A stretch of DNA of 24,488 nt from Pseudomonadota bacterium (GTDB taxonomy: Bacteria > Pseudomonadota > Gammaproteobacteria > Burkholderiales > Burkholderiaceae_C). The position numbers and the translations under genes were made by a program. Location of the stretch: contig JAEWBU010000138.1 in assembly GCA_023390985.1 (NCBI GenBank), positions 1-24,488 on the forward strand, in the 5' to 3' direction. The notes under the pieces were generated by a model. It ran no database searches. It had not been told where the DNA came from and saw only the letters and a program-made list of their open reading frames with translations. This document shows, one piece after another, positions 15,197 to 23,863 of the stretch (position 1 is its first letter; every line of letters starts with the position of its first letter).

Positions 15197-16828
15197 TCAG
15201 GCCAGGCCCAACGCCTGGATGCGCTGCACGTGCGCCGTCAGCGACCGCTGCGCCATCGGCCACATCCGCGGCGGCACGTCGTCGTAGGCCAGCGGCACCC
15301 AGTCTTCCAGCGAGGCGCCCGGGCGCGCCCGCATCGCGGCGATCACCTTGGTTTCGCGCTGCAGGCGGTGCGCCTTCAGCTTCGCGATCTGCTGCAGTGC
15401 CGATCCCATCACGTAGCCATGCGCCGGCAGGATGAAGGCGATGCCGTGCTCCTTGCAGGCCGCGGTCAGGCGGTCCAGCGAGTCCAGGTAGGCCGTCATG
15501 TCGCCGTCGGGCGGATCGACGATGGTGGTGCTGCCGTTGAGGATGTGGTCGCCCGAGAACAGCAGGCCGTCTTCCACCAGCACCAGGCACAGGTGGTTGG
15601 CCGCGTGACCCGGCGTGTGGATCACCTTCAGGTGGTGTTCCTGGCCGCCGCCGCCCAGGCCCAGCAGTTCGCCGTCGGCGAGTTCGCGGTCGGGCGTGAA
15701 GGCGCTGCCCGGGCGCGCCGTCGGCCGCGAGGCCAGGCCCAGGATCGGCGGCTTGCGCGCGCACAGTGCTTGCAATGGCCGCGCGCCCGGCGAATGGTCG
15801 GAGTGCGAATGCGTGCACACGATGGTGCGGATGGCGCCGCCGGTGGCCTCGTGGATGCGCCGGAGGTGCTGCTCGTCGTTCGGGCCCGGATCGATCACCA
15901 AGTAGCCCGTGGCCGCGTCGCCCACGATGTAGCTGTTGGTGCCGGGACCCGTCATCACGCCCGGATTGCCGGCCGTCAGCCGCATCACGTTCTTGAGCAG
16001 CGGCACCGGCCGCTCGTTCTGCCAGTCGAGCGCATGGACGATCTGCCCGTCGGGCGAGACCAGTTCCAGCTCGCCGAACGGCAGGTCGTGCTCCATGTAG
16101 CGCGCCTCCTTGCCGGCCAGGGTGCCGGCGCGCGGGCAGCTGGTCCACAGCGGCTGCTCGCTTGCGCAGGCGTCCAGCAGCGCCTGCACGCTGGCGAAGG
16201 CCTGCAGCCGCTCCAGCGTGCGGATGGTCGGGAAGATCATGAAGAACCGGCCCGCGCGGTGGCGCTCCAGCGCGTCGGCCGGGCGCACCCAGACCGGCTC
16301 GAACTGCTCGGCTTCGTCGGCGACCGGCTCCTGGCCCTCGGGCATGCGCGCGACCAGGAAAGGCACCTCGAAGCGGCGCGGCAGGTCGCGGTCGGTGGTC
16401 CAGTGGGCCAGCACGAAGACTTGGTCGGCGGCGAGCGTCAGGCCGCGTTCCCGGCATTGCGCGGCGAAGGGCGCGTGGCGGTCCAGCGCGGCGATGTCCG
16501 CGCCGTCGGCGAATCGGCCGTCGGCGTGGCGCGCCAGCAGCACGCCCAGTTCCTCGAAGCTCTCGCGGATGGCGGCGATCGCCTGGGTGAGCGGGCCGTC
16601 GGCCTGGCCGGGCCGGCGCGCCGCGATGGCGTGCGCCTCGGTGTCGGCCGGGTCGATGCCGCCGCCGGGGAACACGTAGGCGCCCGGCGCGAAGCTGGCC
16701 TGGGGCGAGCGGCGGGTCATCAGCAGCTCGGGGCCCTGCGGCGTGTCGCGCATCAGGATCACGGTGGCCGCGGCGCGGGTGGGCACCGGCTCGCGCTGGG
16801 TGTGCAGCAGTTGGGTGGCTCTGACCAT
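15197..16828 (-). CDS. Nudix hydrolase–metallo-beta-lactamase fusion protein
   Basis: Two-domain hydrolase of 543 residues. The N-terminal Nudix domain (about 18-220) holds a stretched Nudix box: FPGGGIDP (53-60), an insertion of about 20 residues, then AAIRESFEELGVLL with REsfEELG at 88-95. This resembles the NUDT19-like form. The C-terminal metallo-beta-lactamase domain (about 285-500) has the metal-binding HSHSDH (340-345), HTPGHAANHLCL and FSGDHILNGST; it is closest to LACTB2-like proteins, ending in a helical tail with LQRETKVIAAM. Family knowledge suggests nucleotide, coenzyme-A or RNA substrates, but the true one is unknown. The ATG has a poor ribosome binding site. It is divergent from dapF across 79 bases. 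Confidence 0.88.
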   Translation of the reverse strand: MVRATQLLHTQREPVPTRAAATVILMRDTPQGPELLMTRRSPQASFAPGAYVFPGGGIDPADTEAHAIAARRPGQADGPLTQAIAAIRESFEELGVLLARHADGRFADGADIAALDRHAPFAAQCRERGLTLAADQVFVLAHWTTDRDLPRRFEVPFLVARMPEGQEPVADEAEQFEPVWVRPADALERHRAGRFFMIFPTIRTLERLQAFASVQALLDACASEQPLWTSCPRAGTLAGKEARYMEHDLPFGELELVSPDGQIVHALDWQNERPVPLLKNVMRLTAGNPGVMTGPGTNSYIVGDAATGYLVIDPGPNDEQHLRRIHEATGGAIRTIVCTHSHSDHSPGARPLQALCARKPPILGLASRPTARPGSAFTPDRELADGELLGLGGGGQEHHLKVIHTPGHAANHLCLVLVEDGLLFSGDHILNGSTTIVDPPDGDMTAYLDSLDRLTAACKEHGIAFILPAHGYVMGSALQQIAKLKAHRLQRETKVIAAMRARPGASLEDWVPLAYDDVPPRMWPMAQRSLTAHVQRIQALGLA

Positions 16829-16873
16829 CGAGGAATTACAGCATTTCCGGCGCGGCCGCTCGGGCGGGCGCCG

Positions 16874-16901
16874 GTGACAACGCCCGTTCAGCGCCGATAA
16901 T
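16874..16901 (+). promoter_or_regulatory. dapF: Sigma-70 type promoter of dapF
   Basis: GTGACA (16874-16879), a 16-base spacer, then GATAAT (16896-16901). The hexamers match 5 of 6 each. GATAAT ends 6 bases before the dapF ATG, the same distance as between GATAAT and the rnpB 5' end, so the predicted transcript starts at or within a base of the start codon. Confidence 0.6.
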
Positions 16902-16907
16902 CCGCTC

Positions 16908-17777
16908 ATGCGTATCCGGTTCACCAAGATGCAGGGCGCGGGCAACGACTTCGTGGTGCTCGACGAGACCGCCCGGCGGCTGGACCTGCGGCCCGACCAG
17001 TACCGCTGGCTGGCCGACCGCCATTTCGGCGTCGGCGCCGACCAGGTGCTGACGGTGCGGCCTTCGCCCGCCGAAGGCATCGACTTCGAATACGTCATCC
17101 ACAACGCCGACGGCGGCGAAGTCGAGCAGTGCGGCAACGGCGCGCGCTGCTTCGCGCGCTTCGTGCGCGACAAGGGCCTGACCGACCGCGACAGCGTGCG
17201 CGTACGCACGCTGTCGGGCGTGATCGAGCCGCGCCTGAACTCCGACGGCCGTGTCACGGTCGACATGGGCCCGCCGATCTTCGAGCCGGCCGAAGTCCCC
17301 TTCGACACCGCCGGCCTCGACCCGCAGACCGACGGCGGCTGGCACAAGTGGAAGCTGGCGCTGGGCACCCGCGCCGGCGCGCCCATCGTGCCGGTGGCCG
17401 TGCTGTCCATGGGCAACCCGCACGCGGTGCTGGAGGTGGACGACGTGGCCACCGCGCCGGTGCACGAATGGGGCCCGCAGATCGAGAACCATCCGCGCTT
17501 CCCGCGCCGCGTGAACGCCGGCTTCCTGCAGGTGGTCGAGCGCGGGCGGGTGAACCTGCGCGTGTGGGAACGCGGCGCCGGCGAAACGCTGGCCTGCGGC
17601 ACCGGCGCCTGCGCGGCCGTGGTGGCCGGCATCCGGCTCGGCCGGCTGGATGCGCGCGTGGACGTGCAGACCCGCGGCGGCATGCTGACCATCGAATGGG
17701 CCGGCGGCAACTCGCCCGTCCTGATGACCGGCCCCGCCGTCACCGTGTTCGAAGGCGAGATCGAGATCCCCGAATGA
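16908..17777 (+). CDS. dapF: Diaminopimelate epimerase
   Basis: Converts LL- to meso-diaminopimelate for lysine and peptidoglycan synthesis, in the cytoplasm. It has 289 residues, slightly longer than E. coli DapF (274). Both catalytic cysteines are present: Cys75 in EQCGNGARC and Cys230 in LACGTGACA. The opening FTKMQGAGNDFVVLD and SMGNPHAV (about 167-174) are conserved substrate-binding segments. The start is fixed by MRIRFTKMQGAGND. No Shine-Dalgarno sequence precedes it, and a promoter lies directly upstream, which suggests a leaderless message. The next gene overlaps its stop by 4 bases. The order dapF–DUF484–xerC is the conserved proteobacterial cluster. Confidence 0.97.
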   Translation: MRIRFTKMQGAGNDFVVLDETARRLDLRPDQYRWLADRHFGVGADQVLTVRPSPAEGIDFEYVIHNADGGEVEQCGNGARCFARFVRDKGLTDRDSVRVRTLSGVIEPRLNSDGRVTVDMGPPIFEPAEVPFDTAGLDPQTDGGWHKWKLALGTRAGAPIVPVAVLSMGNPHAVLEVDDVATAPVHEWGPQIENHPRFPRRVNAGFLQVVERGRVNLRVWERGAGETLACGTGACAAVVAGIRLGRLDARVDVQTRGGMLTIEWAGGNSPVLMTGPAVTVFEGEIEIPE

Positions 17778-18469
17778 CCCTCTCCAACAGCATCCCTCCC
17801 ATCACCGAGGACGACATCGCCAACTACCTGGTGAACACGCCCGACTTCTTCGAGCGCCACGCCCAGCTGCTGGCCAGCGTGCAGCTGACCAGCCCGCACG
17901 GCCACCGCGCGGTGAGCCTGCAGGAGCGCCAGGCCGAGATGCTTCGCGACAAGATCAAGGCGCTGGAGCACCGCATCATGGAGATGGTGCGCAACGGCAA
18001 CGAGAACGTGGTGATCGCCGACCGGCTGCACCGCTGGATCCGCAGCGTGATGCTGGTGGGTTCGCCGCATGCGCTGCCGGCCACCATCGCGTCGGAGATC
18101 CAGGCCCAGTTCATGGTGCCGCAGGTGGGCATCAAGGTCTGGGACGTGGCGCCGCAGTTCGCCGGCGAGCCGTTCGCGGCCGGCGTCAGCGAGGACGCCA
18201 GGAGCTTCGCTTCCTCGCTCACCCAGCCTTATTGCGGCGTGAACTCCGGCTTCGAGGCGGTGAACTGGCTGGACGACACGGCGATGGCCATGTCGGTGGC
18301 GCTGCTGCCGCTGCGCGCCGGCGCGCTGCAGAACGCGTCCAAGGCCTTCGGCATGCTGGTGCTGGCCTCGCCGGATCCGCAGCGTTTCGCCGCGGGCATG
18401 GGCACCGACTTCCTCGAGCGCATCGCCGAACTGGCGTCCGCCGCGCTCTCCCGCCTGCGCGACGAGTAG
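17774..18469 (+). CDS. DUF484 family protein (YigA-like)
   Basis: Conserved protein of unknown function, 231 residues, cytoplasmic. The N-terminus ITEDDIANYLVNTPDFFERHAQLLASVQL (residues 10-38), followed by HRAVSLQERQAEMLRDKIKALEHRI, is the DUF484 signature; the second part is probably a coiled coil (about 48-75). The remainder (about 80-225) looks like a GAF-type sensor fold, ending FLERIAELASAALSRL. The ATG overlaps the dapF stop as ATGA (17774-17777) and xerC begins 2 bases after this stop, so all three are likely translated together. The same position, between dapF and xerC, is held by yigA in E. coli. Confidence 0.9.
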   Translation: MTLSNSIPPITEDDIANYLVNTPDFFERHAQLLASVQLTSPHGHRAVSLQERQAEMLRDKIKALEHRIMEMVRNGNENVVIADRLHRWIRSVMLVGSPHALPATIASEIQAQFMVPQVGIKVWDVAPQFAGEPFAAGVSEDARSFASSLTQPYCGVNSGFEAVNWLDDTAMAMSVALLPLRAGALQNASKAFGMLVLASPDPQRFAAGMGTDFLERIAELASAALSRLRDE

Positions 18470-18471
18470 CG

Positions 18472-19401
18472 ATGGGGCAGGACGACCAGGCGCTGGTCGA
18501 GCAGTACCTGGAGTACGTCCGGGTCGAGAAGCGCCTGGCCGACCGCACCGTCGAGCTGTACTCCCTGGACCTCGCCCGGCTGCGCGAAAACGCCGCGGCC
18601 GCGGGCGTCGCCCTGCTGAACGTGCAGACCGCCCACGTGCGCCGCTGGGTGGCTCAGATGCACGGCGCGGGGCGCAGCGGTCGCGGCATCGCCCTCATCC
18701 TCTCCGGCTGGCGCGGCTTCTACACCTGGCTGGGCCGCCATGGCCGCGTGCCCAGCAACCCGGTGCAGGACGTGCGCGCGCCTCGGTCCCCGCGTCCGCT
18801 GCCCAAGGCGCTGGGCGTGGATGACGCGATGCAGCTGGCCGACCACCTGGATGCCGAAGCCGATCCCCTGCTCGAAGTGCGCGACGCAGCGCTGGTCGAA
18901 CTGCTCTACGGCTGCGGCCTGCGCGTGGGCGAGCTGGTCGGGCTGGATGCCGCAGCCAGCACGGCCGCCCGCGGCTGGATCGACATGGAGTCCGCCGAGG
19001 CCCACGTGCTGGGCAAGGGCAGCAAGCGCCGCACCGTGCCGGTCGGCAGCAAGGCGATGGAAGCGCTCCGGGACTGGATCGAAGCGCGCGGCCAGCTGGC
19101 CGGCGGCGACCCGGCCCTGTTCATCGGCATCCGCGGCAAGCGCCTGAGCGCGCAGTCGGTCTGGCTGCGGCTGAAACAGCGCAGCATGCGCGCGGGCCTG
19201 GCCGTACCCGTGCATCCGCACATGCTGCGGCATTCGTTCGCCAGCCATGTGCTGCAGTCCAGCGGCGACCTGCGCGCGGTGCAGGAGCTGCTGGGCCACG
19301 CCAACATCGCCACCACGCAGGTCTACACGCGGCTGGATTTCCAGCACCTGGCCAAGGCGTACGACGCGGCGCATCCGCGGGCGCTGAAGAAAAGGGACTA
19401 G
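18472..19401 (+). CDS. xerC: Tyrosine recombinase XerC
   Basis: With XerD, resolves chromosome dimers at dif at the division septum. It has 309 residues, near E. coli XerC (298). The N-terminal SAM-like core-binding domain (about 5-95) is followed by the catalytic domain with the full active-site set: Arg151 (GCGLRVGEL), Lys182 (LGKGSKRR), His250 and Arg253 (HPHMLRHSFASH), His276 (LGHANIATTQ) and the nucleophile Tyr285 (VYTRLDF). The start MGQDDQALVEQYLEYV is chosen because the longer frame would overlap the DUF484 gene completely. Position after dapF and DUF484, with no integron or phage context, supports the housekeeping XerC rather than an integrase. Confidence 0.95.
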   Translation: MGQDDQALVEQYLEYVRVEKRLADRTVELYSLDLARLRENAAAAGVALLNVQTAHVRRWVAQMHGAGRSGRGIALILSGWRGFYTWLGRHGRVPSNPVQDVRAPRSPRPLPKALGVDDAMQLADHLDAEADPLLEVRDAALVELLYGCGLRVGELVGLDAAASTAARGWIDMESAEAHVLGKGSKRRTVPVGSKAMEALRDWIEARGQLAGGDPALFIGIRGKRLSAQSVWLRLKQRSMRAGLAVPVHPHMLRHSFASHVLQSSGDLRAVQELLGHANIATTQVYTRLDFQHLAKAYDAAHPRALKKRD

Positions 19402-19449
19402 GGGCGAGGGACGAGGGAGGGAATGGACGGCTGTTTCCCTCGCCCCTAG
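19398..19449. terminator. Long inverted repeat at the xerC 3' end, possible bidirectional terminator
   Basis: CTAGGGGCGAGGGA (19398-19411) and its exact complement TCCCTCGCCCCTAG (19436-19449) form a 14-bp perfect stem around a 24-base loop. The left arm includes the xerC stop codon. Further CGAGGG and TCGCCCCT copies follow to 19468, giving a simple GAGGG-type repeat tract. There is no T run, so simple intrinsic termination is uncertain. It fills the gap between convergent genes. Confidence 0.55.
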
Positions 19450-19466
19450 CCTCTCGCCCCTCGCCC

Positions 19467-21218
19467 CTAATGAACCGTAAACACCGCGCGCCGGCTGTGC
19501 GCCGGCACGGCGGCCAGGGCGGCCTCCAGGCGATCGACCAGCTTGTGCGCCTCGATGCCGTTGGGCACCAGGCTCTGCGCCACGCGCACCTGCGCCACCC
19601 ATTCGACCGGCTTGCCCTTGAACGGCATCAGGCAGCGCGCCACCACCTTGGTGCCGGTGCCGGCGGCTTCGTCGGCGCTGAGCGGGCCTTCGACCAGCAT
19701 GCCGAAGCGGTGCTCCGAGAGGCGCGCCACGCTGTCGATGTCCCGCGCCACCGACAGAAGCCGGGCGGCCACCTGCAGCGGCATCTCCTCCGCCGAGCGC
19801 CGGTCGAAGTCGCGCCGCAGCTGCTCGATGTTGGCGATGTCCACCAGCAGCACCAGGCCCTGGTGCTTGAGCCGTGAGCTGCGGGCCACCAGGCCGGCCA
19901 GGCGGTCGCTGAACACCTGGTCGTTGATCAGGCCGGTGGCCGGGTCGGTGCGCTCCAGCCCGTGCAGCCGGCGCCAGTTCTCGCGCCGGTCCTGGCTGCG
20001 CACGATCAGCACGGCCATCAGCACCGGCAGCTCGAACGCGATGGCGATCTGCATCGCGTGCGTGGTCCAGAAGTTGACCGGCATCAGCCCGCCCGACCGC
20101 GCCAGCGGGAACATGGAGCACACCGCCACCGGCGCCAGCCCGACCAGCAGCCAGAGGGCGTGGCGGTCGCCGCGGCGCGCCGCCCAAAGCAGCACGGCGA
20201 TGCCCACGGTCATGCCCAGCACGATGGGCGCCACCATGATGCCGTAGCGGATGCCGGGCTCCGCGACCACCAGCGCCACCACGGCCAGCAGCGTGGCCAC
20301 GGCCTGCGCCTGCAGGGCGCGGTTCAGGCGCGGCGCGCGCTGCGCGACGGAGACGGCGGCGGGGAAGAAGCTGAGCAGGGTGGCCATCCCGAGCATCGGG
20401 AAGACCATCACGGCGATGTCGTTCCACCACGGCAGCCGCGGCCAGAGGTGCAGGCCCGCGATGCCCGTGATCGAAGCCTGGGTCAGCGCCAGCATGATCA
20501 CGGCCACCGCGTACAGGGCGAACACGGCCTGGCGCTGGGCCACCGCGAATGCCAGCGCCAGCATCACCGTCAGGCCCGCCAGGCCGAAATACAGGCCCAG
20601 GACCAGCGCGGTGCGCTGCTCGGCGCGCACCAGCTGCCGCTCGCTGGTGAAGTTCAGCGGCGCGCTGAAACTCTGGGTGTTGTCGACCCGAAGGAAGAAT
20701 TGCTGCGGCTTTCCGGGCGTGAGCACCAGCGGCATCACGGGATGGCGGTGCGGCAGCGGCCAGTCGGCCACCGGCAGCGAGTCGCCCGCGGCCAGCGTCG
20801 TCCAGTTGCCGGCGTGATCCTTCGTGTACAGCGTGACCCGGTTCACCGCGGGGTAGGGAATCTCGAGGTACCAGCGCTCGGCGGCGTCCATTTCCGCGAC
20901 CGTGAAGCGGAACCAGAGCGCCTGGCCGCCGCGCAGCCGGTGGATGGCCCCCTCCCGGGTCGAGTGCCACTCGACGCCGGTGCCTTTCGCGATGCGGTCG
21001 ATGTCGAGGGTGCCGGTCGCATCCAGCCAGGCCTGGCCGGAGGAGCCCAGGGATTGCTGGCCCTGCGGGCCGCCGAGGGTGACCACCGTGTCGTCAGCGG
21101 CTGCCGGAAGCGGCACCGCGAGCCAGAGCGCCATCGCGACGAACAGCGCGAGTCCGACGCTCCGCCACCTCCAACACCCCATCCGTCCCGCCCCCAACTC
21201 ATCCATCCGGATCGCCAT
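19467..21218 (-). CDS. 7TMR-DISM membrane receptor with degenerate GGDEF domain
   Basis: Membrane signalling protein of 583 residues. A signal sequence (hydrophobic 21-38, cleavage near PAAAD at 39-42) precedes a periplasmic 7TMR-DISMED2-type beta domain (about 45-190; ALWFRFTVAEMDAAERWYLEIPYP) that may bind a carbohydrate-like ligand. Seven membrane helices follow (about 203-405). The last 160 residues have the GGDEF fold (ERTDPATGLINDQVFSDRLAGLV, LLVDIANIEQL), but the active-site loop reads SEHRF (501-505) instead of GGDEF. Cyclic di-GMP synthesis is therefore unlikely, and it may act as a sensor or partner protein. The start is uncertain: ATGs at 21206 and 21182 (MGCWRWRSVG) are alternatives. 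It is divergent from rlmI across 26 bases. Confidence 0.85.
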   Translation of the reverse strand: MAIRMDELGAGRMGCWRWRSVGLALFVAMALWLAVPLPAAADDTVVTLGGPQGQQSLGSSGQAWLDATGTLDIDRIAKGTGVEWHSTREGAIHRLRGGQALWFRFTVAEMDAAERWYLEIPYPAVNRVTLYTKDHAGNWTTLAAGDSLPVADWPLPHRHPVMPLVLTPGKPQQFFLRVDNTQSFSAPLNFTSERQLVRAEQRTALVLGLYFGLAGLTVMLALAFAVAQRQAVFALYAVAVIMLALTQASITGIAGLHLWPRLPWWNDIAVMVFPMLGMATLLSFFPAAVSVAQRAPRLNRALQAQAVATLLAVVALVVAEPGIRYGIMVAPIVLGMTVGIAVLLWAARRGDRHALWLLVGLAPVAVCSMFPLARSGGLMPVNFWTTHAMQIAIAFELPVLMAVLIVRSQDRRENWRRLHGLERTDPATGLINDQVFSDRLAGLVARSSRLKHQGLVLLVDIANIEQLRRDFDRRSAEEMPLQVAARLLSVARDIDSVARLSEHRFGMLVEGPLSADEAAGTGTKVVARCLMPFKGKPVEWVAQVRVAQSLVPNGIEAHKLVDRLEAALAAVPAHSRRAVFTVH

Positions 21219-21232
21219 TGTGCTTGGGGTTG

Positions 21233-21238
21233 GACAAT
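21233..21238 (+). promoter_or_regulatory. rlmI: Possible -10 element of rlmI
   Basis: GACAAT, ending 6 bases before the rlmI ATG (21245), the same spacing as for dapF and rnpB. No Shine-Dalgarno sequence fits in the space. No good -35 was seen. Confidence 0.45.
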
Positions 21239-21244
21239 CGGGGC

Positions 21245-22426
<1,182 letters not shown>

Positions 22427-22508
22427 GCTGGCGAAAGGCCCGACCGCGCCTCCGGCATGGCCGGCCTTTGCCCGCTAAACTCCCGCCTCCCGCGAAGGAC
22501 CCCCCGCC

Positions 22509-23573
22509 ATGAGCCTCATCCCCGCCACCATCCTCACCGGCTTCCTCGGATCCGGAAAGACCACGCTGCTCAAGCGCGTGCTCAGCGAGGCGCACGGCCA
22601 GAAGATCGCCGTCATCGAGAACGAGTTCGGCGAGGAGAACATCGACAGCGACATCCTCGTCACCGAGTCGAAGGAACAGATCGTGCAGATGAGCAACGGC
22701 TGCATCTGCTGCACGATCCGCGAGGACCTGCGCGCGACGCTGCAGCTGCTGGCCGCCAAGAAGCGCAAAGGCCTGCTGGACTTCGACCGCGTGGTCATCG
22801 AGACCACCGGCCTGGCCGACCCCGGCCCGGTGGCCCAGACGTTCTTCATGGACGACGAGATCGCCGAGACCTACCTGCTGGACTCCATCCTGACGCTGGT
22901 GGATGCCAAGCACGCGGCGCAGCAGCTGAACGACCGGCAGGAGGCGCGCCGGCAGGTGGGCTTCGCCGACCAGCTCTTCATCAGCAAGACCGACCTGGTC
23001 GCGCGCGACGAGACCGAGGCGCTGATGCACCGCCTCAAGCACATGAACCCGCGTGCGCCGCAGAAGGCGGTGAATTTCGGCGACGTGGCCATCAGTGACG
23101 TGTTCGACCTGCGCGGCTTCAACCTGAACGCCAAGCTGGACATCGACCCGGACTTCCTGAAGGAGGACGAGCACGACCACCACGACCACGAACACGACCA
23201 TGACCACGAGCATGGCGAGCACTGCAGCCATCCCTCGCACGCGCACGGCGGCCACGGCCACCACCACCACGTCGACGACGACGTCAAGAGCTTCGTCTTC
23301 CGGTCCGACCGTCCGTTCGATCCAGCCCGTCTGGAGGACTTTCTCGGAGCCGTGGTGAACATCTACGGCCCGCGCATGCTGCGCTACAAGGGCGTGCTGA
23401 ACATGAAGGGCACCGAGCGCAAGGTGATCTTCCAGGGCGTGCACCAGCTGATGGGCAGCGACCTGGGGCCCAACTGGGCCGAGGGCGAGGCCCGCGGCAG
23501 CAAGATGGTGTTCATCGGCATCGACCTGCCGCGCGACATCTTCCTGCAGGGACTGGAGCAGTGCCTCGCCTGA
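22509..23573 (+). CDS. G3E-family GTPase with His-rich metal-binding loop (CobW/YjiA-like)
   Basis: Putative metallochaperone GTPase of the COG0523 group, 354 residues, cytoplasmic. Walker A GFLGSGKTT (11-19), the metal-site motif GCICC (Cys65, Cys67, Cys68), ETTGLADPGPV for the switch/Walker B region (98-108) and the base-recognition SKTD (159-162) form the GTPase domain. A very His/Asp/Glu-rich segment (about 219-258, roughly 18 His) joins it to the CobW C-terminal domain (about 260-354, with FDPARLEDFL and YKGVLNM). Such loops bind zinc or similar metals. In Burkholderiales this gene is commonly next to dksA, which fits here. The ribosome binding site (GAAGGA, 11 bases upstream) is moderate. 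No Zur-like operator was recognised. Confidence 0.92.
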   Translation: MSLIPATILTGFLGSGKTTLLKRVLSEAHGQKIAVIENEFGEENIDSDILVTESKEQIVQMSNGCICCTIREDLRATLQLLAAKKRKGLLDFDRVVIETTGLADPGPVAQTFFMDDEIAETYLLDSILTLVDAKHAAQQLNDRQEARRQVGFADQLFISKTDLVARDETEALMHRLKHMNPRAPQKAVNFGDVAISDVFDLRGFNLNAKLDIDPDFLKEDEHDHHDHEHDHDHEHGEHCSHPSHAHGGHGHHHHVDDDVKSFVFRSDRPFDPARLEDFLGAVVNIYGPRMLRYKGVLNMKGTERKVIFQGVHQLMGSDLGPNWAEGEARGSKMVFIGIDLPRDIFLQGLEQCLA

Positions 23574-23859
23574 GCGGAACCGTCATCCCCGGGGCTCGCG
23601 CTTGAGTTAGGCTCGCGCGGTCCGGAAGGGAGGAGCCGGCCACATGACTGTCTCGCTTTTGCAAAAGATGGGGTTTCCCCTCGACAGGCCTGTGTCCACG
23701 GGGGAACGCGAGGCCGGCGCAGTGCGGCGGCGCGCGAAAACGCCCCGTAACGAGCCCGACAATCAGGGTATAACTCGCTCCGATGAAGGCCACCCCAGAG
23801 AAACGACGCTTGCCGGGAGCATCTCGCATCCCCGAGCCGGCGCTGCGAGGAGACAGGAC
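23574..23859 (+). promoter_or_regulatory. Leader/promoter region of the dksA-like gene with a -10-like element
   Basis: This 286-base gap holds TATAAC (23769-23774, 5 of 6 to the -10 consensus, no good -35), whose predicted start lies near 23781. A strong GGGAGGAG ribosome binding site lies 8 bases before an ATG at 23644, and that frame is open into the dksA-like gene. However, its codons have many A/T third positions and include AUA and AGA, unlike any real gene in the window, so I do not call it coding. No other gene was seen. Confidence 0.4.
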
Positions 23860-23863
23860 GTGA
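23783..23863 (+). CDS. Possible 26-codon upstream ORF overlapping the dksA-like start
   Basis: ATG at 23783, running MKATPEKRRLPGASRIPEP then ALRGDRT and a TGA that overlaps the downstream GTG start as GTGA (23860-23863). The ATG is about 2 bases after the predicted start of the TATAAC promoter, so it would be nearly leaderless. The ribosome binding site of the next gene lies inside it. It may be a coupling leader peptide or chance; there is no homology evidence. Confidence 0.25.
   Translation: MKATPEKRRLPGASRIPEPALRGDRT

Noticed and set aside
18232..18471. N-terminal extension of xerC by 80 codons
   Set aside because: It would lie wholly inside the DUF484 gene and is not XerC-like; the ATG at 18472 gives the normal length.
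18472..19401. xerC as an integrase marking a mobile island
   Set aside because: It lies in the conserved dapF–DUF484–xerC cluster with no attachment site, tRNA gene or phage genes nearby.
19402..19468. Possible CRISPR-like or tandem array from the GAGGG/CCCCT units
   Set aside because: Units are short, irregular and without spacers; better described as an inverted repeat plus a simple repeat tract.
18229..20970. Minus-strand open frame of 913 codons through xerC into the GGDEF gene region
   Set aside because: Shadow frame of xerC and of the receptor gene; no domain, Arg/Ala/Gly-rich throughout.
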